Assembly: GCA_002700095.1 (NCBI GenBank)
Contig: PACL01000025.1
Span: 1-49,673 of the forward strand
From: Fulvimarina sp.
GTDB taxonomy: Bacteria; Pseudomonadota; Alphaproteobacteria; Rhizobiales; Rhizobiaceae
DNA length: 49,673 nt
Direction: 5' to 3'
The notes under the pieces were generated by a model, which was given only the letters and a program-made list of their open reading frames with translations, did no database searches and was not told the DNA's origin. Below are positions 27,517 to 36,997 of this stretch, piece by piece (within the stretch, counting starts at the first letter, position 1; each line of letters starts with the position of its first letter). Both the position numbers and the translations under genes were made by a program.

Positions 27517-27663
27517 CTCCAGGACATCAGCCAGACCATCAAGGTCGCTCCGGCTAAGCCTTGCAAGAACCCTGCCCGGCCCACCAGCGTGGACCGCTTC
27601 CCCGCCTTATGCGGGGGCGGGTGATCGCGCACGTCCGGAGGTACGATTGCAAGGATTGAGACA

Positions 27664-28527
27664 ATGACGAATGCGAACGCTGCTGAAGCCGGCACCTTCA
27701 TGATTGGCGGCGATCTCGCCGTCGTGCGCCTCGGTTTCGGGGCGATGCGGATCACGGGACCCGGCATCTGGGGACCGCCGATCGATCGTGAGGAGGCCCT
27801 GCGAACGCTGCGGAGCATCCCCGAGGTCGGCATGGATTTCGTGGATACCGCCGATTCCTACGGTCCCGACATTTCGGAAGAGCTGGTGCGCGAGGCGCTG
27901 CATCCCTACGGCACGGTCCGGGTCGCCACAAAGGCGGGACTGACGCGCTCCGGGCCCGACGAGTGGACACCGCACGGCGATCCCAATTACCTGATCCGTC
28001 AGGCCGAACGCAGCCGCGAGATCCTCGGTGTCGAACGCATCGATCTCTGGCAACTCCACCGGATCGATCCGAAGGTGCCGCGCGACGAGCAGTTCTCGGC
28101 GGTTCGCACGCTGATCGATCGCGGCGTGATCCGCCATGCCGGTCTCAGTCAGGTCGGGATCGAGGAAATCGAAGCGGCTCGGAAGGTCTTTCCGGTCGCG
28201 ACCGTCCAGAACCGCTACAACCTGGCTGATCGCGAGAGCGAGGCAGTGCTCGATTTCTGCGAAAGGGAGCGCATCGGTTTCATCCCATGGTTTCCCCTCG
28301 CCGCAGGGCGGCTCGCGGGATCCGGCGGCGTGCTCGACCAGATCGCGGCGAGGCATCACGCGACGACCGGGCAGATTGCGCTGGCCTGGCTCTTGCGGCG
28401 CAGCCCGGTGATCCTGCCGATCCCGGGCACGGGACGGGTTTCGCATCTCGTCGAGAATGCGCAGGCAGCTTCGATCCGCCTCACGGACGCGGAATTCGGA
28501 GCGCTCAGCGGAACCGGCCATCGGTAA
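27664..28527 (+). CDS. Aldo/keto reductase
   Basis: A 287-residue NADPH-dependent reductase with the (beta/alpha)8 AKR fold. The catalytic tetrad can be placed at Asp and Tyr in VDTADSYG, Lys in ATKAGL and His in WQLHRID. The C-terminal cofactor loop reads [14 protein letters not shown]. It resembles the oxidoreductases that reduce short aldehydes. It is monocistronic, preceded by a region with a CATAC motif (27446-27450), and converges on the hydrolase gene. Confidence 0.93.
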   Translation: MTNANAAEAGTFMIGGDLAVVRLGFGAMRITGPGIWGPPIDREEALRTLRSIPEVGMDFVDTADSYGPDISEELVREALHPYGTVRVATKAGLTRSGPDEWTPHGDPNYLIRQAERSREILGVERIDLWQLHRIDPKVPRDEQFSAVRTLIDRGVIRHAGLSQVGIEEIEAARKVFPVATVQNRYNLADRESEAVLDFCERERIGFIPWFPLAAGRLAGSGGVLDQIAARHHATTGQIALAWLLRRSPVILPIPGTGRVSHLVENAQAASIRLTDAEFGALSGTGHR

Positions 28528-28551
28528 AAGCTGGATCCGCGTATGGCTACG

Positions 28552-28588
28552 CCTGCCGCATGGCACTCAGACGAGACCATGCGGCAGG
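28552..28588. terminator. Bidirectional hairpin between convergent genes
   Basis: CCTGCCGCATGG (28552-28563) pairs perfectly with CCATGCGGCAGG (28577-28588) across a 13-nt loop. It lies exactly between the convergent reductase and hydrolase genes. There is no strong T-run on either side. Confidence 0.6.
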
Positions 28589-28608
28589 TGCGCAATCAAA
28601 CACTTCGA

Positions 28609-29427
28609 TCAGGCGTCGAGAAAGCGGTTCACCTCGCCGACGAAGTCCTCCGGATACTGGAACAGGAAGGCGTGGCCGGCGTCCGGGTAGAGGATCAGCT
28701 TGGCGTTCGGCGCCTCCTGCGCGATCAGGTAGGAGCGATAGGCCGGGATCATCACGTCCTTGACGCCGTTGGCGACGAGGACCGGCATCGTCAGCGAGGA
28801 CAACCGGTCGCGGACGCCGGGCGAGGAGCCGATCGCCTTCATCTGCCCCATGAAGCTCGGACCCGTGACCGCCGGAACCCGGTCCGTGACGGCGTCCATC
28901 CGCTGGAGATATGCCCTGCCCGCTCCCCGACCCGTCTCCGTATCGGTGAAGAACAGAAACAGGAAGTCGTCCGGGCCGTTCTGCGGATGGGCCATGACCT
29001 CACGGACTTTCGGATGCGGGTCGGGCCCCTCGGAAGCGCCGCCCGGCCCCGAACCCGCGATCACCAGGCGGCGGATCCGGTCGGGAATGGCCAGCGCCAC
29101 ATGCTGTGCGACGAAGCCGCCGAGCGACCAGCCGAGGAGATCGGCTCGCTCAAGGCCGAGCGCGTCGAGGAAAGCGACCACGACTTCGGCCATGCCGTCG
29201 AGGTTGGCGGGCACCTCCCCGTCCGAGCCGCCAATACCGGCATTGTCGAAGCGGATGACCCGTCGCTTGCGCGTCAGCGGTCCCAGGAATGTGGGGTCCC
29301 AATCGTCGATCGTGCCGCGGAACCGCTGGCAGAGGACCAGCGGCAAGGCACCGCCTTCGCTCTCGCCTTCCTCGCGATAGGCCAGCCGGCCGAAGCGGGT
29401 CTCCACATATTTCAGAGTGCTCGTCAT
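28609..29427 (-). CDS. Alpha/beta-fold hydrolase
   Basis: A 272-residue cytoplasmic alpha/beta hydrolase. The nucleophile elbow is GWSLGG with Ser101, the acid is likely the Asp in VANGVKD, and the histidine lies in YPDAGHAFLFQ. The oxyanion region RFRGTIDDWD replaces the usual HG dipeptide. It is monocistronic. Related proteins act as esterases, haloperoxidase-like or C-C hydrolases; the substrate is not predictable. Confidence 0.9.
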   Translation of the reverse strand: MTSTLKYVETRFGRLAYREEGESEGGALPLVLCQRFRGTIDDWDPTFLGPLTRKRRVIRFDNAGIGGSDGEVPANLDGMAEVVVAFLDALGLERADLLGWSLGGFVAQHVALAIPDRIRRLVIAGSGPGGASEGPDPHPKVREVMAHPQNGPDDFLFLFFTDTETGRGAGRAYLQRMDAVTDRVPAVTGPSFMGQMKAIGSSPGVRDRLSSLTMPVLVANGVKDVMIPAYRSYLIAQEAPNAKLILYPDAGHAFLFQYPEDFVGEVNRFLDA

Positions 29428-29606
29428 CGTGTCACCTCATCGTTGGGACCGGCGACCATTCTGGTCACCGCGAGAGGTCATCCTTCCGTGCCGCGGGAGA
29501 GCGCACCATCATACGGCTGCGGCGGGAGTATCGACCAAGGTATCGGCAAAGGCGCACAGCTCAGTTTGGGCGGCGGCGCGCGGGCGGACGGTGCAGGATT
29601 TTGGGG

Positions 29607-30572
29607 CTAGACGCCCTCGTAGACGAGCCGGGTGATGAAGTCCGGGCCGATGACGTACTGGCCCCACTTGGCGTCGAACGGCGCCGTCGGCTTCGCTGCG
29701 ACGATCTCGTCGAAGCTCTGTCCCTTCGCCTTCAGCCCGGCCACCGCATCGCGGATGGACACCAGCATGTCCCGATAGGCCTGAAGCTCCCGCCGGTTGC
29801 TCACCGGCTGGCCGTGGCCTGGGATGATGATGGTCCTGTCGCCGGCGGAGGCGAGGATCGCCTCCGAGCCGCGGATCATCCCATCGATGCCGCCGCCGGT
29901 CGAATAGTCGATGAAGGGATAGATGCCGTTCCAGTAGACGTCGCCGGCATGGACGACATCGTCGTCCTCGAAGGTGATGGAGATGTCGCCGTCGGTATGG
30001 GCGGCGGGGTGTCCGACGAAGTGCAGCGTCTTGCCGCCAAAGGCGAGCGTCGAGCCGTCTTCGACGATCTCGGCCGGAACGGCTGAAGCGGGTGACGGCG
30101 GGAAGTCGAAGTTCCAGTCCTCCACCCGCTGGGCGGACTCCAGATGATCCTGTGTCTTCAGGGTGCCGGAGATCGTCGCTCCTGCCTTTCCGAGCCATTC
30201 GTTGCCGTCGGCATGGTCGAAATGCCAGTGCGTGTTGACCAGCCGGCTGACCGGCGTCTCGTCCATGGCAAGAAGCGCCTTCTCGATCCGCGGCTTCGAG
30301 GCGCTGATGCCGGCATCGACGAGCAGCTTGCCGTCCCTGCCCGCGAAGACGCCGATATTGCCGCCTGATCCTTCGAGGACGAACAGCCCACCGCGCAAGG
30401 GGTGCACCGTGATCGGCGTTTCCGCGGCCGACTGTCGGATCATGTCGACGATGGTCTTCGACTTCGCGAACACCTCCCTCGGCGAGAGCCAGCCCCCCGA
30501 TGCGGCAAAGGCGGTCGCGCCGAGGCAGCAGAGGCAAAAGTTTCGGCGTGAGGGATCGAACCCGTGCACCAT
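29607..30572 (-). CDS. Tat-exported metallo-beta-lactamase-fold hydrolase
   Basis: A 321-residue MBL-fold protein. The metal motif HWHFDH (residues 115-120) and a later GHPAAHTDGD plus PGHGQP supply the other ligands. The N-terminus has a twin-arginine signal (PSRRNFCLCCLGATAFAAS), so the folded enzyme is exported. I chose the ATG at 30570-30572 because AGGAG lies upstream; the frame stays open another 207 bases without coding character. It is close to the quinoprotein-relay and SoxH-like MBL groups found near periplasmic dehydrogenases. The substrate is unknown. Confidence 0.9.
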   Translation of the reverse strand: MVHGFDPSRRNFCLCCLGATAFAASGGWLSPREVFAKSKTIVDMIRQSAAETPITVHPLRGGLFVLEGSGGNIGVFAGRDGKLLVDAGISASKPRIEKALLAMDETPVSRLVNTHWHFDHADGNEWLGKAGATISGTLKTQDHLESAQRVEDWNFDFPPSPASAVPAEIVEDGSTLAFGGKTLHFVGHPAAHTDGDISITFEDDDVVHAGDVYWNGIYPFIDYSTGGGIDGMIRGSEAILASAGDRTIIIPGHGQPVSNRRELQAYRDMLVSIRDAVAGLKAKGQSFDEIVAAKPTAPFDAKWGQYVIGPDFITRLVYEGV

Positions 30573-30998
30573 AGGTGTCTCCTGAGGTTGGATGAGCGTT
30601 TGCCAGGACGCATCGAAGCCGCGGGAGGTAGGCCCAGGTTTTGCAGTCCGAGGCGGCGTCCCCTCCGGCGGTCGATGCACCGATTGGTGCTCGGATCGTC
30701 CTGAAAGCGACCGTTTGCCACAACCCATACGACTGTCTTGCCCACACCGACGGTGGTGGACTGGCAGCAAGAGCGGCACTGGCAGCGGGGCCGGGAAAGA
30801 GACGGCCGTGGAGGCGATGGAAGCCCGTTGTCCTCACCCGTGCGCCGACAAGGTAGAGGGAGGCCAGACCTAGGTTCATCTTCCAGTGAACGGCGCGGGT
30901 GTCTCATGATGACGCGGCGAAGGCCCCAGAAATCCGGGCGCCTCGACGGATTGAGCACGGCGCTCCTTCAAGGCGCGCCGAGAGGCAAGGATGACGAT
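30573..30998. other. Divergent intergenic region, MBL gene / DUF983 gene
   Basis: This 426-bp spacer between divergent genes must hold both promoters. I see a CATACG motif at 30726-30731 but no convincing gene; the open frames through it are high-GC by-products. A longer N-terminus for the DUF983 protein (ATG at 30906) would take up the last 90 bp. Confidence 0.5.
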
Positions 30999-31391
30999 GT
31001 GGCAAACGAAAGAGTCTGGCCCCGCCTCGAGCCCTGGTCGACCGGCCTTCGCGGCCGCTGTCCGCGATGCGGAGAAGGAAAGCTCTTCTCAAGCTTCCTG
31101 ACCATCGCCGAGCGCTGCGACGTCTGCGGTCTCGACTACTCCTTTGCCGACCCCGCCGACGGGCCGGCCTTCTTCGTCATGTGTTTCACCTGCGTCCCGG
31201 CCATCCTCGTGGCGGTCTGGATCCAGGTCGCATACGAGCCCCCGCTCTGGGTCCATGTCGTCGTCTCGGTACCGATCATGGTTCTTTTCTGCGTCCCGCC
31301 ATTGCGGCCGCTGAAGGGTTGGCTCGTTGCCAGTCAGTACTATCACAAGGCCGGAGAAGGCCGCATCGTCACAGGCGATTACGAGGCCTAG
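30999..31391 (+). CDS. DUF983 family membrane protein with zinc-ribbon start
   Basis: A 130-residue protein of the DUF983 family. Two CxxC pairs (Cys21/24 in RGRCPRCG, Cys40/43 in CDVCG) form a rubredoxin-like knuckle, followed by the family motif FADPADGPAFFV and two membrane spans (about 55-78 and 85-105). I prefer the GTG at 30999 (AAGGAT upstream), which gives the usual family length; ATG 30906 would add 31 residues of unlikely composition. Function is unknown; relatives are often near cytochrome oxidase assembly genes, which are absent here. Confidence 0.85.
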   Translation: MANERVWPRLEPWSTGLRGRCPRCGEGKLFSSFLTIAERCDVCGLDYSFADPADGPAFFVMCFTCVPAILVAVWIQVAYEPPLWVHVVVSVPIMVLFCVPPLRPLKGWLVASQYYHKAGEGRIVTGDYEA

Positions 31392-31576
31392 CGGAACCTG
31401 AAGCGGGAGACAGGCGCAACACGTTTGATTTGCCTTCGGCGACGGACCGGAACGAGCAAACCTAAGGATGGATTTCCTCCGGCTCCGACTGTGGCACGAT
31501 AGCGCGAAAGAGGGACCGGCGAGTTGGCAGAGCAGAGGCGGGCAAAGAGCGCCGCTTTCATTCAGAGGGCGACGCC

Positions 31577-33658
31577 ATGAACTGGCCGCAGGCGGTCTAT
31601 GCCTTGAAAGTGGCGCTGGCGACGGTGCTCGCCCTCGCCTTTTCCTTCATGCTCGATCTCCAGAACACCTACTGGGCGCTGATGACCATCCCGCTCGTCG
31701 CGCGACCAGACGCAGGATCGATGGTCTGGCGCAGCGCGGCACGGCTTGCCGGCACGTTGATCGGCGCGCTCGTCAGCCTGATGCTGATCGCCAATTTCGC
31801 CCAGTCGGCGGGGCAGATGATCGCCGCGCTGGCGCTGTGGATCTTTGCCACGAGCTATCTCGCCCGGCTGATGAGCGGTACCGATGCCTACGCCTACGGC
31901 GTCGCCGGCCTCACCGCTCTCGTCATCGTGCTCGACACCGGTCCCAACGCTCCCGCCGCCTACGGCTTCGCCCTCGCCCGGACGACGGAGACCGTGATTG
32001 CGATCGTCGCGAGCTTCGTCGTCCTCCTCGTCGTCTTCCCCGTTTCCGTCGAGAACCAGGTGAAGGGCCAGATCGCCGGCGCCAGACGCCGCATCCTTGC
32101 CCTCGCAAAGGACGATCTCTCCGGTGAAGCCACCGTCGCGATCGGCGAGCGGATGACTGCCTTCGCCGAACTTCTCGCCATCCACGCGACGCTGAGGGCC
32201 CAAGCCTTCGAGCGCTCGCGGCGGAACTGGCGGCTGCCGCGCATGACCGAGGTCGCGGTCCTTCTCAACCGCACCCTCGTCGCAGCGGATGCCGCAGCCT
32301 TCGCGCTTGGCAAGCTTTCGCCGGCCGAGCGGCAGGGCCGCGTCGAAGAGGAGCGGGTGACCCTCTGCCGGATGCTTGCCGACTATCCGCCACAGCGGAC
32401 GAGCGTCGAAGAGACCCAAGCGGACGCAGCGGCGATCGAGCGCTTCATCGCCTCCCTCAATCCCGACACCCTGGTTCGCCATCTGACCCAGACGCCAGGC
32501 CTGATCGATGAGTCCCTGCCTCGCCGTGTTGCAGCCCTCTACCGGCTACGGCTCTTCGCCGAGAGCCTGCGCGATCTTCTCGTTGCGGAAGCGGCCCTTC
32601 TCGATCCGGACACGCCGACGCCGAAGGTCACGCCGATCAGCGCCCGCTACCGCGACCGGGTCGCCGCCCTCGAAGCAGGACTGCGACCGGCGCTGACGTT
32701 CGTCGCGGCATCGAGCATCTGGATCGCCAGCGGCTGGAGCGCAGGCGGGATATTCACCCTTCTGGTCGGTGCGCTGGTGATCATGCTGCCGACGATCATT
32801 CCTCGGCCGGTGCTGACCCGGGCCGGCATTTCGATCGGCCTTGGCTATGCGGCGGGAGCCGCGATCAGCCTCGCCCTGATGATCGCCCTGCCCCTCGTCG
32901 ACAGCCTCGCCGCCTTCGCCCTCATCATGGGCGCGACGATGTTCGTGATCTTCTACATCGCGGGCACGCCAGAGACCCTCGCCATCGGGATCGGGGCCAC
33001 ACTGATGCTTGCCGTCGGCCTGCAGCCCACCAATCAGCAGACCTACAGCGCGATCGGCCTGTTCAACACCGTGGCGCTGCTCACGCTGATACCACTGGTC
33101 TTCGTCGCGTCGATGACGATCCTGTTCCCGCAAGGGCCGAGCTGGCTGAAGCGGCATCTGAGGCGCGGCCTGCGGGACCTTCTGGGTCAGGCGACAGCCC
33201 GCCGGCCGATCGAAACGGACGCCTTCATTGCCCAGACGATCGACATCCTCGGAGACTATGGCGGCGACCTCGACGCCGGAGAGCCCGAGGTGGAGCGCCT
33301 GATCGTCCTTGGCCGCGCCGTGCTCGTCACCGGGCTCGAATGCCACGAGCTCCGGCGCCTCGCGACCTTGCCTGAGGTGCCCGCCTCGTTGTCGAGCCGG
33401 CTGCCCCAGGTCCTCGGGCGCATCCGCTCGGCAGCAGGTCTTCCGGCTGGAGCGCAGGAGAGTGGCGAGGTCTTCACAGCGGTTCGCGAGGAGGTCCGGG
33501 CGATCGTGGCCGATGCCCCGCCGGATGGACCGCCTCTGGCGTTGCTGCGCTTCGGTGCGGTCTGCGAACTCCTCCAGGCGCTCGTCGCCTCCGGCGATCT
33601 CGCCGATCCGCGCATACGGGCGATACCGCGCCCCGTGATGACGGAGGCCACCGCCTGA
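31577..33658 (+). CDS. FUSC family efflux transporter (AaeB/YccS-like)
   Basis: A 693-residue inner-membrane protein made of two similar halves: spans at about residues 10-165, a cytoplasmic helical domain to about 360, further spans at about 370-520 and a C-terminal cytoplasmic domain. This is the fusaric-acid-resistance family, whose AaeB member exports aromatic carboxylic acids. It is followed with TGATG overlap by a DUF1656 gene and then an HlyD-family gene, the three partners of an AaeXAB-type pump, though in another order. The exported compound is unknown. Confidence 0.92.
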   Translation: MNWPQAVYALKVALATVLALAFSFMLDLQNTYWALMTIPLVARPDAGSMVWRSAARLAGTLIGALVSLMLIANFAQSAGQMIAALALWIFATSYLARLMSGTDAYAYGVAGLTALVIVLDTGPNAPAAYGFALARTTETVIAIVASFVVLLVVFPVSVENQVKGQIAGARRRILALAKDDLSGEATVAIGERMTAFAELLAIHATLRAQAFERSRRNWRLPRMTEVAVLLNRTLVAADAAAFALGKLSPAERQGRVEEERVTLCRMLADYPPQRTSVEETQADAAAIERFIASLNPDTLVRHLTQTPGLIDESLPRRVAALYRLRLFAESLRDLLVAEAALLDPDTPTPKVTPISARYRDRVAALEAGLRPALTFVAASSIWIASGWSAGGIFTLLVGALVIMLPTIIPRPVLTRAGISIGLGYAAGAAISLALMIALPLVDSLAAFALIMGATMFVIFYIAGTPETLAIGIGATLMLAVGLQPTNQQTYSAIGLFNTVALLTLIPLVFVASMTILFPQGPSWLKRHLRRGLRDLLGQATARRPIETDAFIAQTIDILGDYGGDLDAGEPEVERLIVLGRAVLVTGLECHELRRLATLPEVPASLSSRLPQVLGRIRSAAGLPAGAQESGEVFTAVREEVRAIVADAPPDGPPLALLRFGAVCELLQALVASGDLADPRIRAIPRPVMTEATA

Positions 33659-33861
33659 TGCGCCAGGAAATCGCCCTTCTCGGCCTGTTCGTGCCGACGC
33701 TGTTCGTCGCGGCTCTCGTCGCCGGCGTGGCCTGGTTCGTGCTGGACGGACTGGCGTTACGCATCGGCATCTGGCGCATCTTCTGGCATCCGCCGTTGGC
33801 GCGCCTCGCCCTCTATGTCGTCCTCTTTGCCTTCGCCGCCATCCTGGCGCCGGATTTCTGA
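33658..33861 (+). CDS. DUF1656 small membrane protein (AaeX-like)
   Basis: A 67-residue protein with two membrane spans (about 6-30 and 44-63) of the DUF1656 family, the small partner of AaeA/AaeB-type aromatic acid efflux pumps. Its ATG overlaps the stop of the FUSC gene (TGATG), and the HlyD-like gene starts 21 bp later. Its precise role in the pump is not known. Confidence 0.88.
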   Translation: MRQEIALLGLFVPTLFVAALVAGVAWFVLDGLALRIGIWRIFWHPPLARLALYVVLFAFAAILAPDF

Positions 33862-33882
33862 CCACCCGAACAGGGAACCTTC

Positions 33883-34794
33883 ATGATCGTCGTCCGGCTC
33901 ATCATGACCGCCCTCATCGTCATCGCCGCCGTCACCGGCGCCATTGTCGTGTGGGACAACGTCTTCTCCGATCCCTGGACGCGCGACGCCCACGTCCGGG
34001 CCGACATCGTCGAGGTGGCGCCACAGGTGTCCGGCCCGATCACCGACCTGACGGTCGCCAACAACACCCATGTCAAGGAGGGCGATCCGCTGTTCACCAT
34101 CGAGCGGACCGACTACCAGCTCGCACTCGACGAGGCTCAGGCCTCGCTGGAACAGGCAGAGGCTCAGCTGGCCCTGAAAAGGCAATCCTCCGAACGATAC
34201 ACGGCCCTCAAGCAGCGCAACAGCTCGGCGGTCTCCGACAACGACGTGGTCACCGCCGAACTCGAGACGAAGGCGGCCGCTGCTGCAGTCAAGTCGGCGC
34301 GGGTCGCCCTGTCCCGCGCCAAGACCAATCTCGACCGCACCAGCGTGTTCGCCCCGGCCTCCGGGCAGATCACCAACCTCAACGCCGATACCGGCGACTT
34401 CGCCTCGGCCGGCAAGGCGGTGCTCGCGATCGTCGACGAGAACTCGTTCCGGATCGACGCCTTCTTCATGGAGACCAAGCTCCCGTTCATCCGCCAGGGC
34501 GACGCGGCGCGCATCAAGCTGATGGCGAGCGGCGAAACCATCACCGGAACGGTCCGGGGAATCTCGACAGGCATCGCCTACGACCAGGACGACTCTTCCG
34601 CGCTGCTGCAGAACCCGACGCCATCCTTCCAGTGGATCCGACTTGCCCAGCGCATCCCGGTGGAAATCGCCATCGGCGAGAAGCCCACACAAACGCCGCT
34701 GATCAATGGCGCGACGGCATCGGTCATCGTCGAGCTGCCGGACGACCGCCAACAGGCCCCGTGGTGGCAGCGCATCGTCTCCGCCTTGCGCTGA
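33883..34794 (+). CDS. HlyD/EmrA family periplasmic adaptor (AaeA-like)
   Basis: A 303-residue membrane-fusion protein. One N-terminal span (about residues 4-24) anchors it. A lipoyl-like hairpin half (residues 45-75, VAPQVSGPITDLTVANNTHV), an alpha-hairpin with EQAEAQLALKRQ, the second lipoyl half (APASGQITNLNADTGDFAS) and a beta-barrel domain follow. It links the FUSC permease to an outer-membrane channel, none of which is encoded nearby. Confidence 0.92.
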   Translation: MIVVRLIMTALIVIAAVTGAIVVWDNVFSDPWTRDAHVRADIVEVAPQVSGPITDLTVANNTHVKEGDPLFTIERTDYQLALDEAQASLEQAEAQLALKRQSSERYTALKQRNSSAVSDNDVVTAELETKAAAAAVKSARVALSRAKTNLDRTSVFAPASGQITNLNADTGDFASAGKAVLAIVDENSFRIDAFFMETKLPFIRQGDAARIKLMASGETITGTVRGISTGIAYDQDDSSALLQNPTPSFQWIRLAQRIPVEIAIGEKPTQTPLINGATASVIVELPDDRQQAPWWQRIVSALR

Positions 34795-34848
34795 GCGCCG
34801 GCGCGACCAGATCCCTCATTCCGACCCAGAAACAGGAAATCTGAGCAG

Positions 34849-35175
34849 ATGAACCTCCGCAAATCCGCCGCGACACTCCTCCCGCTGGCGACGCTTGTCG
34901 CCCTCGGCCTCTCCTCGCCGGCGACGGCCTCCAGCAACGACAGCTGGGAGAAGATGTTCGCCGCAGCCAAGAAGGCCTGCATCGAGGCTTCAAGCCTCAC
35001 CAAGGCCAAGGCGTCGGAGCCTGTCGTCTTCAGCGACGACGTCGGCTATCTCGCGCTTCTCGTCTCTGGCACCTATCCGCAGAAGCACATGAAGGGCCAG
35101 AAGGGTCGGATGCTCTGCCTCTTCGAGCGCTCGACGGGCAAGGCCAGCACCGAGGAAGCCGCCGGCTGGCGCTGA
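34849..35175 (+). CDS. Small secreted protein of unknown function
   Basis: A 108-residue protein with a clear signal peptide (about residues 1-27, ending PATASS) and a mature part of about 80 residues containing two Cys (in KKACIEA and RMLCLFE) that may form a disulfide. I do not recognise the family. It lies 54 bp after the HlyD-like gene in the same direction and may belong to the efflux transcript. Codon use looks normal for the region. Confidence 0.75.
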   Translation: MNLRKSAATLLPLATLVALGLSSPATASSNDSWEKMFAAAKKACIEASSLTKAKASEPVVFSDDVGYLALLVSGTYPQKHMKGQKGRMLCLFERSTGKASTEEAAGWR

Positions 35176-35391
35176 TTGTCGCCGACGCCGCGCCCTGCCG
35201 TTTCCTCGACGAAGAGACGGTTCCGTCCACACGTTGGTAGGATGGTTCCGTCGCCCGTTGCAGGCGAAATCTGTCTCGGCCGGAGGTCCTCGACGCGCAC
35301 GCCAAGCGCGATCGAACGACCCCGGTTTCCTCCTCTCGCCCGCCGCTCCCCATGCGCTGCGGTGGCGCGACAATCGAAAAGAGACACGATC

Positions 35392-35739
35392 ATGCACATG
35401 ATGGACTGGAACCTCTATCGCAAGCAGGTGCTGGAAGGGGTTGGCCAGCTCGGCAAGCTCTCGCCCGACACGGTCAAGGGCTATGCGACGCTGGGCGGCG
35501 CCGGCGCCAAGACCGGTCATCTCGACGAGAAGACGCGCGAACTCATCGCGGTGGCCGTCGCGATCACGCTCCGCTGCGACGGCTGCATCACCGTCCACAC
35601 GGCAGCGGCGGAACGGGCTGGCGCGACGAAGGAAGAGCTTGCCGAGACCCTCGGGGTCGCGATCAGCGTCAATGCCGGCGCGGGGCTCGTCTATTCGACC
35701 CGCGCCATGGACGCCTATGCTTCGCTCGCCGAAGCCTGA
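35392..35739 (+). CDS. Carboxymuconolactone decarboxylase/AhpD-like protein
   Basis: A 115-residue protein of the CMD family. The signature RCDGCITVH supplies Cys62, Cys65 and His69, the CxxC-x3-H pattern of AhpD-like peroxidase-type members rather than true decarboxylases. A thiol-based antioxidant role is therefore likely (inference). I chose the ATG at 35392; ATGs at 35398 and 35401 are alternatives. The open frame upstream to 35176 lacks family sequence. Confidence 0.88.
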   Translation: MHMMDWNLYRKQVLEGVGQLGKLSPDTVKGYATLGGAGAKTGHLDEKTRELIAVAVAITLRCDGCITVHTAAAERAGATKEELAETLGVAISVNAGAGLVYSTRAMDAYASLAEA

Positions 35740-35745
35740 AACGAA

Positions 35746-35780
35746 CGGACGGAAGCCACACTCACCGAGGCTTCCGTCCG
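35746..35780. terminator. Hairpin terminator after CMD-family gene
   Basis: CGGACGGAAGCC (35746-35757) pairs perfectly with GGCTTCCGTCCG (35769-35780) across 11 nt, seven bases after the stop codon. It lies between convergent genes and may serve both; no T-run is present. Confidence 0.6.
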
Positions 35781-35859
35781 CATGATCTCGCGATGGCTCG
35801 GAAAGCCTCAAGCCGCGGGCTCCATTCCGCAAACCCGCTCGTCACAGTCGTGCTGCGCC

Positions 35860-36240
35860 TCAGGCTTTGCCGAGGATGTCCTTCAGGATCGTCTCGAGCT
35901 GCAACGGATCGAGCGGCTTCGCCAGGACGTAAGCGGCGCCGGAATTGCGGCACTGGCTTTCCAACATCTCGGTCATGTGCGCCGAAATCAGGATGATCGG
36001 CGGACGCCGGTCGGCCTCCGCTAGGCGGCTGGCCAGCTGCAGGCCGCTGGTGCCCGGCATCTGCACGTCGCTGACGACGCAGCTGCAGCGCTCGGGCCTC
36101 ATTTCCCGCAGGAAGCTGTCCGCATCGGGATAGAGAGCGACCCGGTAGCCGAAGCTCTCCAGAAGCTCGCCGAGCGAGATCCGGACGTCTCCGTCGTCGT
36201 CGATCACCGAGATCAGCGGCAGCTTTTCCAAAGTACTCAC
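35860..36240 (-). CDS. Single-domain response regulator (receiver only)
   Basis: A 126-residue stand-alone receiver. The acidic pocket is Asp14-Asp16, the phospho-acceptor is Asp58 in VVSDVQMPG, the switch Ser is in LISAH and the conserved Lys is Lys108 in LAKPLD. There is no output domain, so it would act through protein contact or as a phosphate relay. No kinase gene is adjacent; the nearest is the PAS kinase at 24189. The sequence is FixJ-receiver-like. Confidence 0.93.
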   Translation of the reverse strand: MSTLEKLPLISVIDDDGDVRISLGELLESFGYRVALYPDADSFLREMRPERCSCVVSDVQMPGTSGLQLASRLAEADRRPPIILISAHMTEMLESQCRNSGAAYVLAKPLDPLQLETILKDILGKA

Positions 36241-36580
36241 CCTATCCTGCCGTCCGACTGCGTCGCCACCTAAGCAAATTCGGCCGATGGCCCGTCGTCA
36301 ACAATCATACCGACGTATGCCAAGGACTCGTGGCACGGCCGGCGAGTCCGACGTCGGAACAGGAAGGCACTGCGGGAAGCCCTGCCTCCTTAGCCGAGCG
36401 GCCTGCGCCGTACCACGAAATTCTGCGAGTTCCGGCGAGGGTCGTGTAAACCGACTAGCGTCGAATGACGGCGGAGGACAGGTCGCCCTTCTCAGGAGAA
36501 AGAAGCGGCAAACGGCGACGATCGCCGAAAGGGCAATGCCGCGGTGTCGTTATCGAGCCGGGATGGCGCGAACATCAGCT
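36241..36580. other. Intergenic region upstream of receiver gene
   Basis: This 340-bp gap between the receiver start and the DUF302 stop contains a short inverted repeat CATAC-CGAC-GTATG (36306-36319), 66 bp before the receiver start codon. I see no gene and no clear terminator for the DUF302 operon. Confidence 0.5.
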
Positions 36581-36997
36581 CTAATCAGACGCCTTATCGC
36601 GGCCGGCGGCCGTCCGGGCGAGATCGCTCAGCAGAGCACCGATCCTGGCAAGATTGTCGTTAAGAGCGCCGAGGCCGCCATGGCGCTCCACCAGCCAGAC
36701 AGGATCGTTGTAGCCGACGAGGGTCTGCCCGGCCGCATCGTTCCAGACGAGCATCTTCAACGGCAGATCGATCGCGATAGTGGGTCTCGCCTGCATCAAA
36801 GGCGTTCCGACACGGGCGTCGCCGAAAATGAGAAGCGTCGTCGGCGGCATCGACAGCCCAACGATGCTGGCACTTTCCGCGTGGTCGATGCGGGCGAGGA
36901 GCGGCACGCCCCGCTCGGCGATTTTTCGCTCCAGCCTTTGCAGCGTCGCCTCAAATCCGTCGCTGCTCGGCAGGATCGTCAAGCCGGATGGGGTCAT
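36581..36997 (-). CDS. DUF302 family protein at end of thiocyanate hydrolase-like operon
   Basis: A 138-residue DUF302-domain protein. Recognisable family segments are GFEATLQRLERKIAERGV, then VPLLARIDHA, then ARPTIAIDLPLKMLVWND. DUF302 proteins are small beta/alpha proteins of unknown biochemical role. The ATG at 36995-36997 has GGAG eight bases before it, and the gene overlaps the aquaporin gene by 47 bp. It therefore appears co-translated with the aquaporin and the cobalt hydrolase subunits. Confidence 0.88.
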   Translation of the reverse strand: MTPSGLTILPSSDGFEATLQRLERKIAERGVPLLARIDHAESASIVGLSMPPTTLLIFGDARVGTPLMQARPTIAIDLPLKMLVWNDAAGQTLVGYNDPVWLVERHGGLGALNDNLARIGALLSDLARTAAGRDKASD

